DNA from: Arthrinium phaeospermum | Lineage: Eukaryota > Ascomycota > Sordariomycetes > Amphisphaeriales > Apiosporaceae | Direction: 5' to 3' | Assembly (NCBI GenBank): GCA_006503535.1 | Contig: QYRS01000005.1 | Span: 1,612,001-1,676,000, forward strand | Length of the DNA stretch: 64,000 nucleotides | In this document: positions 45,194 to 57,787 of the stretch, in pieces | Layout: every line of letters begins with the position of its first letter | Position numbering within the stretch: the stretch's first letter is position 1 | Made by a program: the position numbers and the translations under genes | Notes under the pieces: model-generated | Told to the model about the DNA's origin: nothing | The model's input: only the letters and a program-made list of their open reading frames with translations | Database searches by the model: none

Positions 45194-46142
45194 ATGTTGG
45201 AAGCCAGACTCGAGCAGGCTATGCTGCTGAAGAAGGTGGTGGATTCCATCAAGGATTTGGTTCAGGACTGCAACTTCGACTGCAATGACTCTGGCATTGC
45301 GCTGCAGGCCATGGACAACTCCCATGTCGCCCTCGTCTCCATGATGTTCAAGGCCGACGCCTTCAGCCCCTACCGATGCGACCGCAACATTGCCCTCGGT
45401 GTCAACCTGGTGTCGCTCACCAAGGTTCTGCGCGCCGCCCAGAGCGACGATGTCCTCACCCTCAAGGCGGAGGATGCCCCAGACTCCCTCAATCTGCTCC
45501 TCGAGAGCGTCGATAACGACCGCATCAGCGAGTATGACTTGAAGCTCATGGACATCGACCAGGAGCATCTCGGTATCCCCGAGACCGAGTACGCGGCCAC
45601 CATCCAGATGCCCAGTTCTGAATTCAAGCGTATCTGCACGGACCTGATGGCCATGTCCGAGTCTGGTAAGCATTCCTAACCCCTCCTGGCTACGACGCCC
45701 CGGTGGCGCTGCGACTAGGGTTCATGTATACTGATGCAAAAATTCTTCACAGTAACAATCGAGGCAAACAAGGATGGCATCAAGTTCGCGGCAAACGGTG
45801 ATATTGGCAACGGTTCCGTGACACTTCGATCGCATAGCGATGTCGAGAAGCCCGGCCAGAACGTCGACATCGAGCTGACCGAGCCCGTCACTCTTACCTT
45901 CTCTCTCAAGTACCTAGTCAACTTCTGCAAGGCCCAACCGCTTTCCGACCGGGTTAGAATCTCTCTCTCCAGCGAGGTGCCTCTGCTGGTAGAGTACTTG
46001 TTGAGCAACGACAAGAACAGCGGTCACCTGCGATTCTACCTCGCGCCCAAGGTAGGCCGCTTCATTTATTATAGCCTATTGTGGGCTACTATGCTGTATA
46101 CAGTTTTGCTGACTATCTCTCTAGATTGGCGACGAGGAGTAA
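45194..46142 (+). CDS. POL30: Proliferating cell nuclear antigen (sliding clamp)
   Basis: Exons 45194-45665, 45753-46051 and 46125-46142 join in phase to 262 residues; the last exon encodes only five residues (IGDEE) and the stop. Two processivity folds are visible, with the PCNA landmarks MLEARLEQA, the loop [12 protein letters not shown], the interdomain connector region [16 protein letters not shown] and the C-terminal APKIGDEE that contacts PIP-box partners. The trimer encircles DNA and tethers polymerases delta and epsilon and repair factors. The family is near-invariant in length. Upstream MluI boxes imply G1/S expression. Introns use GTAAGC and GTAGGC donors. Confidence 0.97.
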
Positions 46143-46989
46143 GGAAGAAGAAAAACACGCGTTCCAGAGTTAGTGACGAGGATCATGAGATAATACCATT
46201 TGGTTGGCAACGAGGCGCAGGTTAGACTGTTGACCCATGCTGCCAGTGCAGTTTTAATACGAACGAAGAGCATTGGTTGGCATACGAGATATTGATGGGT
46301 TTAAGTTTGGGGTTTTTTTTGTGTGTGCCCATGGGTTGACGAGGTACCTACGTGAGCTACCCCAACCCTCGGCACGCCCAGGTCTGTTTTCGTCCATTCC
46401 CGGCGGGATGGATGGTAGAAACCTGGCGGTTGGGTCGCAGAGATGATGCAGGGGAACGCACGACTGGGGCTCGAGGCTGTCTTGGGACATAGATGTGCAC
46501 CTCGATGCAGAATAATGTCAATCAATACCACCCACCACAACTTCACACAACATTCTGCGAATCTGTCAATTGAACACCCTATTGGATGTGAGGTTATTCC
46601 ATAATGATTCTATTCCCAGGCACTCCCATTGGTAAGTTGGCGATGGCTGCGAATATACGATCTACTGGCGTATCGTGACCCTCCTCTCCCAGTTGTTAGT
46701 AATGCGGGGCATTTTGCATGGCGGGGTATATTCGGAAAGTCACCCGGAGCCATGGGAATTTTCGAGTCATCTTCCATGATCTGGGCTGATAACGGCTTGA
46801 TACGGCCTCGCTCAATATTTCCATCTGTAATTCTGACCTAAGACATATTCAAGAACATCCTGAGCTTCTCATCTACACATACCAACTTTGGCTCTGGGAG
46901 GAAAAAGCCGCAGGTTCTACAACGAAGTCTACCCATACATTACGTCAGACAGTATACCACTGTTGAAGACGTCTGCATCAGTCCCAAAA
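46143..46989. other. Intergenic, PCNA to pyridoxal kinase
   Basis: An 847-base region holding the PCNA 3' end and the pyridoxal kinase promoter. No gene seen. Confidence 0.55.
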
Positions 46990-48372
46990 ATGAATTCAGA
47001 ACCGCCGGTGCCGGAGACGAGTGTTCTGGCTGTCGCAAGTCATGTAGGGAAACAGCTCGTCCACTCACACATGTCGCGAAGCCGTAGCTAATCTCATCGC
47101 GAAGGTTGTCTCGGGGTAAGTCCCTCTCTGCTGCCGTTCCAACTTGTGTTAGACGTCGCACGTGGCTGCTGCTGACAGACTATCTGCACAGTAACGTAGG
47201 AAACAAGATCGCCGTGTTCGTCTTGCAGTCTTTGGGCTGCGACGTGGCGGCCTTGAACACGGTACAATTCAGTGAGCGCGCCACCGTCCTCGCGTCCCTT
47301 GTAAACTCATAGGCATCCCTGATTCTCTAACCTACGTCTCTCTCGTCCAAAAGGCAACCATACCGGCTACAGACAATGGAAGGGCACCAAGGTCACGGCG
47401 CAGGAGATCACGGATCTGTGGGACGGCTTGAAGCAGTCGTACCTCGACCGCTTCGACATGATGCTTTCCGGTTATGTCCCCGGCGCCGCCGCTGTCGACG
47501 CCGTAGGTAACATCGCGAAGGAGCTAAAGGAGAAGTCGCAAGCGAAGCCCGGGAGCTTCTTCTGGGTGCTCGATCCTGTCATGGGCGACAACGGAAAGCT
47601 CTACGTGGCGGATGATGTGGTGCCGGCGTATCGGGGACTGGTCCACCTCGCAGATCTGATATTGCCCAACCAGTTTGAGGCCGAGTACGCCGTCACACTC
47701 CCGCCGTCACTGGTGATTACCCCATAATCCCCTACTGACATACATCGTGTTAGGTTACTCTCTGAAGTCAAGATTACCGATTTCGCCTCGCTTCGTACTG
47801 CCGTGGAGACTCTGCACTCCAGATACAACCTCCCGCATATTGTCATCACATCCGTATCGCTGCCCCTGACGGCTGAACAAGCCTCGCCAGAGAGCCGGCC
47901 GCCCGCGCACACCATGTCAGTGGTGGGCTCCACGCGCACATCGACGGGAAAGTCGCGCCTGTTCAGCATCACGTTCCCCGTCTTCGACGCCTACTTCAGC
48001 GGCACCGGCGACATGTTCGCGGCGCTCATGGTGGTCCGGATGCGCGAGGCCGTCGCATCGTCTTCCTTGAAAGACAAGGCCAGCTGGCTCAGTGAGGACG
48101 AAGTTGACGCGCTGGACCTTCCCCTCGCTAAAGCCGCGGAGAAGGTGCTGGCGAGTATGCACGAGGTCCTGAGCCGTACTTGCGAGGCCATGCAGGCGGA
48201 GCTGGACAGGGAACTTGCGGGAGAGCCGGCGAAGGAGGAGGGACTGAGCGAGGAGGAGCGGACCAAGAAGGTGCATCTTCTCAAGTCTAGAGCGGCGGAG
48301 CTCAGGTTGGCTAGGAACTGGGGATGCCTACGGGGACCAGTCATTGAATACCGTGCAGTGAAACTGGAGTAG
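46990..48372 (+). CDS. BUD16: Pyridoxal kinase
   Basis: Exons 46990-47043, 47105-47115, 47192-47271, 47354-47684 and 47754-48372 join in phase to 364 residues. The second exon is only 11 nt. The ribokinase-like fold shows VLAVASHVVSGNVGNK, ALNTVQFSNHTGY, the ATP-site region WVLDPVMGDNGKLYV, ADLILPNQFEAE, and the C-terminal FSGTGDMFAAL with the catalytic Asp in GTGD. It phosphorylates pyridoxal, pyridoxine and pyridoxamine to make pyridoxal 5'-phosphate in the cytosol. A charged helical insertion between the GTGD motif and the C-terminus is typical of fungal members. The first-exon start MNSEPPVPETS is the only ATG compatible with the spliced frame. Confidence 0.92.
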
Positions 48373-48962
48373 TTCTGGGTACACAGGAGAGGCACATAAA
48401 AAGCATTGCATACCGGACAGGCATGCTAGAAGGCAGAGAGGCTAGACCAAGACTACGGCGGGTTAGACATTGGGTTGCATTCACGGAGAATTTGGGTGTA
48501 TTGTTTTGCATTTATTTTGGCTATTAGTCAGCTCTTTTTGATTTATCAACCGCCTCCTATTTGACATTGCTGGCTCCCGTCCTATTGTCGCCCATACCTT
48601 TTGAGGGTTGTACCGATGCATCTGTCGCACTCTATACCTCTACTTTCGGTCTAGAGATTCTATGTCTGGAGCTATCGAATCTCCTCAAAATAGAATCAGT
48701 GCTTTATGCACCTCATCTGAATCCTAGCGTAGTATTCTCATCCATTGTCATTATACCTTGGCCTCGAGAGCCAAAGCCATTACCCAGCTCGACCAAGAAC
48801 ACGACTCCAAGTCCCTTCATAATGAGAGGATGGGCATTGATACCAGCTTCCCCCCTTTCCGGGAGCTAGGGGCTTCCGAGGCTCCCCCCTATCGCGGGTG
48901 TGCGTAAGGAAGAGCCCAGGTCCTGTGTCTGGGAGCTAAGAAGAGAGTGTAAGCAGCTCTCT
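48373..48962. other. Convergent intergenic, pyridoxal kinase / dUTPase
   Basis: A 590-base region between two 3' ends. No gene recognised. Confidence 0.55.
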
Positions 48963-49893
48963 TTAGTTGGCACCAGTGCTGCCGAAGCCGCCGGCGCCGC
49001 GCACGCTCTCCTCGAGCTCGGCCACCTCGACGACCTCGGGGGTGTAGATGCGCTCGATGATGAGCTGGGCCACGCGGTCGCCCTCGGCCACGGCGAAGTC
49101 GGCGTCGGCGTGGTTGAACAGCAGCACCTTGACCTGGCCGCGGTAGTCGGCGTCGATAACGCCGGCGCCCGTGTCGATGAAGTTCTTGGCGGCGAGGCCG
49201 CTACGGGGGGCGATACGGCCGTCTGTTTTTGGGAGGGAGGTGTTCGTATTAGTGAAAAGCCAATTGGGGAGGGGGCATGGGGTAGGGGAGTAGGCAGCAC
49301 GTACAGGTGCCGGCGGGCACGGCGATGGAGATGTCGGTGTCGACGAGGGCCTTGCCGCGGGCGGGGATGGTCGTCGCGTTCGCGGCGTACAGGTCGTAGC
49401 CGGCGGCGAAGGCGCTGCCGCGCGTGGGCAGCTTGGCCTTGTCCGAGAGCTTCTTGATCAGCAGGGGGGGCTCCTGCTTCAGGGTGGGCACGGCGGTGCC
49501 GTTGTTGCTGGTCTCCGGGGCGGCGGCGGCGGCGGACATGGTGGTGGCAATGGTGGTATCGTCGTCGGCGGTGGTGGTCTTGACTCGCTTCGAGGGGGGA
49601 GAGGTGGGTGGTGAGGTTGCGCTGTGGGGGACGGTGCTCATGTTTCTGCTGGTTACTGCTGATGCTGTGAAATGTCGGGAGTTGGGAGTCGGTTGCTGCT
49701 GAGGTGAAGGCTGGGCGAGGACACGGGGAGCTTGGGAGGAGAATCGGATAGAGGATACTGCTACGACAGGGTGGGCTGGAGGGGTAGCGACGATCTGGGT
49801 TAAGGCGGTCAACACAGATTGTTGCTTTTGCGCGAGGAGACGCGTCTCGACGCGGGGCATCTTTATACGGCCAATTGACTTCGGGAACAGCAT
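48963..49893 (-). CDS. DUT1: dUTP pyrophosphatase, with N-terminal extension
   Basis: Exons 49305-49893 and 48963-49222 join in phase to 282 residues. The trimeric dUTPase core has all five motifs: [33 protein letters not shown] and the P-loop-like [10 protein letters not shown] at the C-terminus. It hydrolyses dUTP to dUMP, keeping uracil out of DNA and feeding dTMP synthesis. Before the core lie about 140 residues: residues 1-84 are Arg/Gln/Ser-rich with few acidic residues, like a mitochondrial presequence. A second ATG at 49641 ([10 protein letters not shown]) begins a form with a basic SKRVK motif that could be nuclear. Two starts could give mitochondrial and nuclear forms; this is inferred. 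Confidence 0.93.
49840..49845. promoter_or_regulatory. MluI box (ACGCGT) at the 5' end of DUT1
   Basis: An ACGCGT hexamer lies within the codons of the N-terminal extension, about 195 bases 5' of the second ATG (49641), with GC-rich TTTTGCGCG beside it. It could be chance within coding sequence, or an MBF site for a transcript starting downstream. Confidence 0.35.
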
Positions 49894-50249
49894 TGATGGG
49901 CAGACACAGTACTCAATCGTTCAGCTAAGCGTTTTCTATATGGAAACTAGGTAACTAAAACTCATTGATCGGTATTGTACCTCTTTTCGGGGTCTACGAT
50001 CGTACTTCTTTACTGTTGCAAAGATTTGGTTGTTCCCCCCAGACACGTCGATGCCAAGCCACGCGAGTTTAAGTGGTTTTCCAGATTTCAGCTTGGATCC
50101 AAGACCCCTGCTATGCCCCACCGCAGCATCTGCGATAAGATAAGACTAAAAAAAGTTCAATGCAATGGAATACTCCATCCAGTCTTGTACATTTGAGAAA
50201 GCAGGCCAACAACGGACTGCTGCCCCAACATCAAAACTTCCACTTCAAG
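49894..50249. other. Divergent promoter region, DUT1 / NOP14
   Basis: A compact 356-base bidirectional promoter between two divergent genes. No further motif I would name. Confidence 0.6.
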
Positions 50250-52986
50250 ATGGCCGGGTCTCAGCTCAAGAGGCTTAAAGCCTCCTTGCACAAGGAGGGC
50301 CTGATTGGCCCTCAAAAGTCCAAGAAGGACAAGAAGCGCGATTCTAAGTCCGGTGTCAAGCGGATGGACAAGAGGGCTGCACTGGACGGCATCCGGGAGC
50401 AATTTAACCCCTTCGTACGTCTCTCTATTGCCAGCGTTGCAGTTGACCCGACTAACAAACGAATAGGACCTCAAACACAATGTCAGGGGACCCAAGTTCG
50501 AAGTGACAAGTAACCGGCCAACAGACAAAGCAATCCATGGCCGACCGATGGAAGCCAAGACTGCCAGTGAAGAGAGACGCCGGCAGACGTTGACGGTCGA
50601 CGCACAGCGAAAGAACAAGGTCGGTGGAATCATCGATCGCCGTTTCGGAGAGAACGACCCGACCCTGGCCCCCGAAGACCGCATGCTCGAGCGTTTTGCG
50701 CGGGAAACTCAGTCGCGCCACAAGAAGAACTCCCTGTTCGACCTGGAAGACGACGACACTGGTGTGGAACTTACACATGGAGGAAAAACATTGTCTCTCG
50801 ATGGGCCTGCTTTGGTGGACGACTTCCAAGAGGACATGGGAGCCCTCTCCGACGAAGACGAAAACAGCGAAGGAGTGAGAGCCTACCTCAAGCGGAAGGC
50901 GCTTACAGAGGGCGAAGACGTCGATGTCGACGATGCCCAGCCCGAAAGGAAGAAGACGAAGCAGGAGATCTACAGCGAGATCATGGCCAAGTCGAAGGCC
51001 CACAAGGCTGCGCGACAAGAGGCCAAGGAAGAGGACGAGGATATCCGAGATGAACTCAACAAGGAGCTTAATAATATACGCAACCTATTGTTCAAGACAA
51101 AGGATCCCCGAAACAACGAACCTCTCGATAAGGCTGCGGAAGACGCCGAGCGCGTGAAGATGGAAAAGGAGTACGACTTGCGCGTGCGACAAATGCTCCA
51201 GGACCGGAGGGCGGCACCGACAGAGCGAACCAAAACGGATGAGGAGCAAGCTGCCGCGGCCTCTGAGAGGCTGCAAAAGCTTGAGGAAAAGCGACAGAAA
51301 CGCATGCGGGGCGAGCAGGAGAGCGAGAGCGAGGACGAGAAGGAAGAGGTGGAATCGACAGGCGACCCGATGGAAGAGGACGAAGATGATGATGAGTTCG
51401 GCCTCGGCCGCGGTATCGCTAACGCTAAAGCGCCGAAACTCGCGCCCACAGCAACGGAGTTGGGCCATATGGATGAAGACGACTTCTACGTCGAGGATGA
51501 CCTCCTAGCCAGCGGCTCTGACATTTCAATTGATGAAGAGGATGACGAGGAGGAATCCAGTGAAGAGGGCGAGGAGGGCGAGGACGACGATGAGTTCACA
51601 AAGGGATTGCTGGGCGAGACTGAGAAGCAAGACCCAGCGTTCAGCTCAAAACCCGGTTCTAATGACGATGCGGATGGAGTGCCGTATTCTTATACGTCCT
51701 GTCCAGAAACCCACAAGGAGTTCCTGGATGCTGTCAAGAATGTGCCGATCGAGAAGCTGCACGTTGTGGTCGTGAGGATCCGTACAATCTTCCACGCTAA
51801 ACTGGACGCCCAAAACAAGGAGAAGCTTGGCAAGTTCACTGTGGCCTTGATCCAACACTTACCATACTTGGCTTCGCAGCCGAAACTGCCGCCTTTCAGT
51901 GTCTTTGAGCAACTCATACGACACATCCACTCCTTGGCAAAGACGTACGCGATTGAGGTTGCTGGTGCGTTTAGGTCTCATCTTGAGGACTTGGCCAAGA
52001 CGAGACCTCTCGACCCAAACCTGGGTGACCTCATCATCTATACGGCTATTGGGACAGTGTTCCCCCCCTCGGACCACTTCCATCAAGTGGTAACGCCTGC
52101 GCAGCTCGAGATTGCACGGTTCCTGGGGCAGAAACTGCCAAAGCAACTATCGGATCTTGCCAAAGGTGTCTACCTGTCAGTCTTGATCCTACAATACCAG
52201 CAGGTCAGCAAGAGGTACATGCCCGAGCTCATAAACTTCAACCTGAATACTCTCCTGGCGTTGGCACCTCAATCCAGGAAAAACGTCCCATTCCCTGTTC
52301 ACGAGTTACCTGGTGGCCTCCGAGTGAACAACTGCAAGTCCGTGGAAATTCGCAAACTCAACTGTTACGATTGTGTGGAAAGCGAACGGTCGGCCAAGGA
52401 CCAAAACATCTTCAAGATCGCCATCATCGATTCAACAATCAAGGTGCTAGAGGCCGCGGCAACGCTATGGGCGGACAAGTCGTCCTTCTTGGAGACCTTC
52501 GAGCCTTTCAAGCAGCTTCTCGATCATTTATCGTCGAAGTCGTGCCGGTCGCATTTCCCCGAGGCCCTCCGAGAGCGCATGCGCAAGGTGCAAACAAGGA
52601 TGGAGCAGATGCTCAAGCTTGCCCAAATCCAACGCAAGCCTCTCGAGCTCCACCACCACCGCCCCTTGGCGATCAAGAGCAACATGCCCAAGTTCGAGGA
52701 CACCTATGATCCCAACAAGCACTACGATCCCGACCGCGAGCGGGCCGAGGCTGCCAAGCTCCGCCGCGAGTTCAAGAACGAGCAAAAGGGCGTCAGGCGC
52801 GAGATACGCGGGGACGCCAAATTCAAGGCCCGGGAGGATCTGCGCATCAAGAAGGCCAAGGACGAGGCGTACGAGAAGAAGTACAAGAGGATCATGTCGG
52901 ATATCCAGAACGAGGAGGGCCGGGAGGCCAACGCGTACGCGCGCGAGAAGGAGGCTCGCAAGAAGGCGGCCAAGAGGTCCAAATAG
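50250..52986 (+). CDS. NOP14: Nucleolar protein 14, SSU processome component
   Basis: Exon 50250-50414 and exon 50467-52986 join in phase 0 to 894 residues. The N-terminus MAGSQLKRLKASLHKEGLIGP and INPF/NPFDLK-like QFNPFDLKHNVRGPKFEV are family hallmarks. Next are the GGIIDRRFGENDP segment, a very acidic middle (about residues 350-440), a helical-repeat half, and a basic C-terminus ending KKAAKRSK that should act as a nuclear/nucleolar signal. Nop14 joins U3-dependent pre-18S rRNA processing and 40S assembly together with Noc4 and Emg1 in yeast. DHR2 in this window acts in the same pathway, but the two genes are 18 kb apart and not co-transcribed. Confidence 0.95.
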
Positions 52987-54771
52987 GTTACTTGAGTCAT
53001 TTGCTAGGAAAGGCCCTGGCCAATTATATCACCGTGGCGTCCAGGTGCTGCGTATTTTCTTCTGTGCTCGAAGCTGCTTCATCTTTGTTGGTTCATGCTA
53101 TCGTGTTGCTTCCTCTACAGGTATACCTCGTGAATGAATGGAATGTTCATATGACGAAGAGCAAACGCAACCTGGGCTGGTATTACTCTATGAAGATCTT
53201 TAAAACTCCCATTAAAGGTACTGGGGCTTGTTGGCAAAGCTCCTTTGTATATCGGAGAGTATCTGTCGAACCGCCAACGGCCTACAACAGTCTGAGTAGG
53301 TATGTGTGTACCCTGTCGATAGATGGCAGGACCTAGTTTGTTTGCATATCCAAGGTCTGATATGCATGACATAAAGTCGGGCATCTAGGCAGTGCTTAAG
53401 CTGCAACGAGGGATGTTGGCACATGCATAATATAGCTCGCGTGGAAAAAAGGTAACAGCAAACGGGAAAAGTCCGCAACAGCCACTACTTGGTATCCAAT
53501 GCCTTTGAGATTTGATCGCCGACGAGGTATACATCATGTGCACTTATGGATACCATTAATAGCTACCTCGCCGACTTATATCCTCAACGGTCATATACAC
53601 TCCGTTCCTAGATGAAGCGGAACCTCATGAAATCAAATCGAGCTCAACAAGAATGAGCATCATATCACCAGATCACTTCTTTGCATGAATGACCTGTGAA
53701 CAATCATCCTGCTGTGGTAAAACTTGTGCAATGCCCCAACAAGAAAGATCACAGCCAGTACACACAAGGAGGCTAATTATACGCAATTGGTCCATTTGAG
53801 CTTACCTTTTCTCTCCGACTTCCTTGACCACTGTCCCTCTCAGATTTTGTAACAGACCTGCCACCTACCTACCTACCTACCTACCTACACCGAAAACGCG
53901 TTGGGTGTCCGGTTCCCCAGCAACGTCCATACCTACCTGGTGCCTCTGACCTGCCAACACCTCTCTCACTTCATACAAAGGGCACTTCTTTCTCATTTCA
54001 GCTCTCACCTGATCCCTTGGGTGAATACATGGTTCACCTACTTCCTATTGCCCAGGTTTCAGCCCTCTCTCTTCCTCTTCACCAGAGTAGACATTCTGGC
54101 GTTTGAGACAGCATCGCGCGTGGGTTTCAACGCAAGTTGATTTCTCATGGTTCTGCAATCCTGCAGGTCACTGCCCGCTCCTCTCCATCACACCATTACA
54201 TTATAATTCGGCGACTTCGCGCTTGAGGACCTGCTCCCCAAGAGAGGTAAGGCTTCCTTGCCTAATCAGCACTGGTAACGAACTGTTTCTACATGTTCCC
54301 CTAAGACCTACCTTCATCGCGTATCCCCCCGCGAATTTAGGGAGCAAAACGCGCTACTTCAGGTGAGTAAGGAAGGGTGTTTTGTTTGTTCATTGTAAGA
54401 ATTGGAAGAGTTCACTCATCAACAATCTGCTGCAGCTCACCAGCTCTTTCACCATTCTACAGTGCGTATAGTGTTTGTTTTGGTCGGACCTGCCTCTTTC
54501 CATTCTACTTCGGCGTGCTTGCATTTTGATTATTCTTTCTTTCCAACTTTACCAATAAACGCTTTTCAGAAGGTAATTAAAAGCTGACTTTCAATTTGTT
54601 ACAGACACAAACAAACACTCACCCTCTAATATCCGACAAACTAATACCTACATTCTCCTTCTGGTTTGGGAACCCACTACCATCTGACGCGGCTTCCTAT
54701 CAGACCGCGTCATACCACAACTGTTTTTTTTTGCTTTCAGGGGCTTAACAACACCAAGACAACTGCCAACC
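52987..54771. other. Intergenic and probable long leader of the next gene
   Basis: A 1.8-kb region with a (CTAC)n tract at 53863-53889 and pyrimidine-rich sequence from 53790 on. A strong acceptor (T-run, then GCTTTCAG ending at 54740) just before the next start suggests a 5'-UTR intron. No gene recognised. Confidence 0.55.
53863..53889. repeat. (CTAC)n microsatellite
   Basis: About six units of a four-base repeat in the region upstream of the 937-residue gene. Similar shorter CTAC runs occur elsewhere in the window. Confidence 0.85.
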
Positions 54772-57700
54772 ATGTCTGTCTATACGGACACAGTGGCCGT
54801 TGCGCCCAACGCCAACGCTCTTCGTTCGATGCAAAGGTACTTCCCGGAGTGGACAGAGCAAAACCTCGCCCTTCCAGAAAGTAGCTCCCATCGAGGTGCT
54901 TCTCACGATGGATCGATGAGCGCAGTCGGTGATGGTCAAGAGTATCATGAGTTCCTGCTTTCGTGCAACTGGGTCCTCCGCCCTGCTGGTCTCCGCGAGT
55001 TCTTCTCCGAATACAGCAAACACTCCCTGGTAGGTGACTGCCCGCGCAAAGCAGCCTCTAACGAGGTAAGCGGAATCTGTGTTGCTGTACTAACTGCAAG
55101 GATAGAAGTCGGAAATGACGTGGGATACTACGCTTGGTTGTTTCCGAGTCAAATCACCCACTGGCGAAGGGTCCAAGTTTATGGTTGCAGTTCGGGATAT
55201 TCTAGACCGCATGGTGCAGCCAGAGATTGATCATGATCCAGAGTCGGAAGGATATGGTACATTTGGCGTGAGTCTACCCAGCCTGCTCTCGTGGCACTCT
55301 CAGCTGACACAAATAAGGGGCAATCGAGCCAGAAAATCCAGCATGCCTCCGAGTGGAGAGCCGTCAAACTTGGCGAAGATGAGTGGAGAGAATATGATCA
55401 GTATGCATATCCTCGAGAGCTCATGGATATGGGACACCGGGACACGTGGCATATGCCCAGTGGACAGGTCAGCGCTGGCGTGTCACTTACCCGTATTCTG
55501 CCAAAGAATCGACTCCTGGAAGAGCTTCAGAAGTCGTCTGGCTGTACTGTGCTGGTTGGTTTGGATGGCAAGTCTCTCCAGATCGGAGGGGCTACTGAGA
55601 ACGCCATCGAAGTCGTCAAGAAGAAGGTTGACAGACTGTTGAAGTACTACGTGAGTCACATGGTTGAGTGAAACAACCGAGGCCCCGAGATTAACCTCGT
55701 TATAGAACTTGTCCTCAGAGCCAGACGCGTCAGGTCGGCATGTCCTTTACGCCGGCAGTGAGGTGGCCTACATGGCTGAGATGCGTTACATAGCCCATCT
55801 CAACGAGGGTCTCCTATCTACGATCTTTTTAGATCGTACGAGATACACCATCAGCGACCCAAAAACGACCACATACAGTAAGGTGTTCTCCAGGGGATGC
55901 GTCGTGAGCAAAGCGCTCTACAACTATGCCTCCAAAGACTACCAGTCGACGCCACATTCAAGCATCGCTCCTGCCTTCGAGAAGAGCAAGGCCGCGTCGG
56001 CATTCCTGCCCTTCAAAGGATATAGCTACACGGCCAAGACTAGCACATGGATTCCTGATGATTCGTCCGCTCATCATTCTCAGCCAGCAAGTGCTGTTCT
56101 GGCAGACTTTTCTAATGTCAACCCACAAGCTGCACCCGGTGTTGCCCCATGGGTAAAGAAGACAGCTCTTGAGAGCGGTAGAGACGAAGATTACCCAGGT
56201 CTTACGAACAACTCTTTGCACCCACCGCAAGAGGCGAAGCTAGGTGATGCTCACGGGATCGATCCATTCGGCACGCACAGTTCCATGACCGCAAGTCCCC
56301 AGACCACCAACGCAAGCAGCTTGCAGATGAAAGCACCCCCTCGAGATTTACTAGATAGCCCGGTGCGTGCAGGGCAAGACGGGCTGGGTCACCATCCCTT
56401 GAATGACGGCCAGACGAGTCTGGTCAGTCTTTCGCCTGAGAAAGGCAGCGAACCAGCCCTGCCATCATGGTCAATGGCGCCCCTGGCACCTGGAAGGCGA
56501 ATCGTGGATGATGAGCAAGAGTCCAGAGAGTTCCACGCTACAATGGATCAGCGAGCGCCATCAAGACGATCAAAAAGTCGGTCGACCCAGAGCTCTACTA
56601 CCCAGAAGCCGGACCCTAACCCTGAAGTGATTGGAAAGGTCTCCAACAAGCTAGTGAAGATCTTGGAACCCTTGCGAATGTTCCAAGGCGCAATTTCACT
56701 GAAGGCTGAACTGGGTCGCTTCATTTTCATCAATGTGAACCATGCACACATCAGCTTGCCACATGGTGGCAACGGGCCGCCGCGACGCAAAAGCCCGGCT
56801 GAAATGGAGACGGGCCTGGGAAGCCACTCAGAGTACAAAGCTCCCATTTTCACCAGAGTAATCAGCCTGTCCGGAGGGGACATGAACTACATTGGCGGCC
56901 TCGGTGAGCCTGGAGATGCCTCGTCTCGCATGTGGAAGCCATTACGCAAGTCCGTTATATACGAGTTCAGATGCAAGACATCAACCGTGGACAAGAAGTC
57001 CAGGGCTTGCTTCATTGTCGACGTCAACGCCGAGGACTTTTCGTTCCGTATCCGCCCTGACCCAAAGGATGGCAGTCAATGTGGTGTTTTCATGCACTGC
57101 CTAAGCCGGACGTTTGATATCCAGTTTACAGTTGAAACTGCCCCTTACTTACCAGAAACCTGCAGAGCCTTTGCGCAGGAACTGGTAGACTCGCTGACGG
57201 TCAAGTAAGTATAACCAGAAAGAATGATGAACGCTGAGTGGCGCTAACCACCAAGTCACAGGACCAACGGCACCGGTGTTCCGGAGCTATCCTTTATCAA
57301 CCACGGAGACTGGCATGCTGGGGTGCGAACAGTCAGAGTTCGACGCACAGCAGTCTATTCTAACACCAAGCACCAGTGCCAGCTGGAGGTCACCCAAGTG
57401 GGAGATATGCGACTCGAAGTGGTCTCTCACAAGGACAAGGTGAACTACCTCGTCGCGACAGAGGGCCAACCCCGTCCGGATCTTGGTGTATTCCCCGTTT
57501 TCTACGAGGCCTGCATCAAGTCTTCCGTGGCAGAGCGAGCTTTCGCCGAGAACAAGTCCCTGGAGTTTGCCGAGGAGGCCGAGTGGACCGCAAAGGACCT
57601 CAAGGCGGCCGATGTCTTCAAGGACTTGGTCACGTCGGCCACCGATCTCGTGAAGCAGATGGACGGTGTCGGCTCCTGGTGCGACAACCATCAGAAGGCC

Positions 57701-57787
57701 ATGGTCCATGGAAGACCTCCCATGAGCACTGCCGAGGGGCGGAGGCGAGCAGCAGACCAGTCTGGTGGCCAATATGCCTATTGGTGA
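54772..57787 (+). CDS. Large fungal protein of unknown function with a possible KH-like segment
   Basis: Five exons (54772-55065, 55106-55267, 55318-55650, 55706-57204, 57262-57787) join in phase to 937 residues. I do not recognise a named family. The first about 260 residues look folded. A stretch at about 230-262 (GCTVLVGLDGKSLQIGGATENAIEVVKKKVDRLL) resembles a KH RNA-binding fold with a changed GxxG loop. Residues about 370-590 are disordered and Ser/Pro-rich. A C-terminal half with beta-rich repeats such as GRFIFINVNHAHISLP and RACFIVDVNAEDFSFRI ends in the tail GGQYAYW. There is no signal peptide or membrane helix. Splice sites are canonical, all breaks fit, and a 5'-UTR intron is likely. 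Confidence 0.82.
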
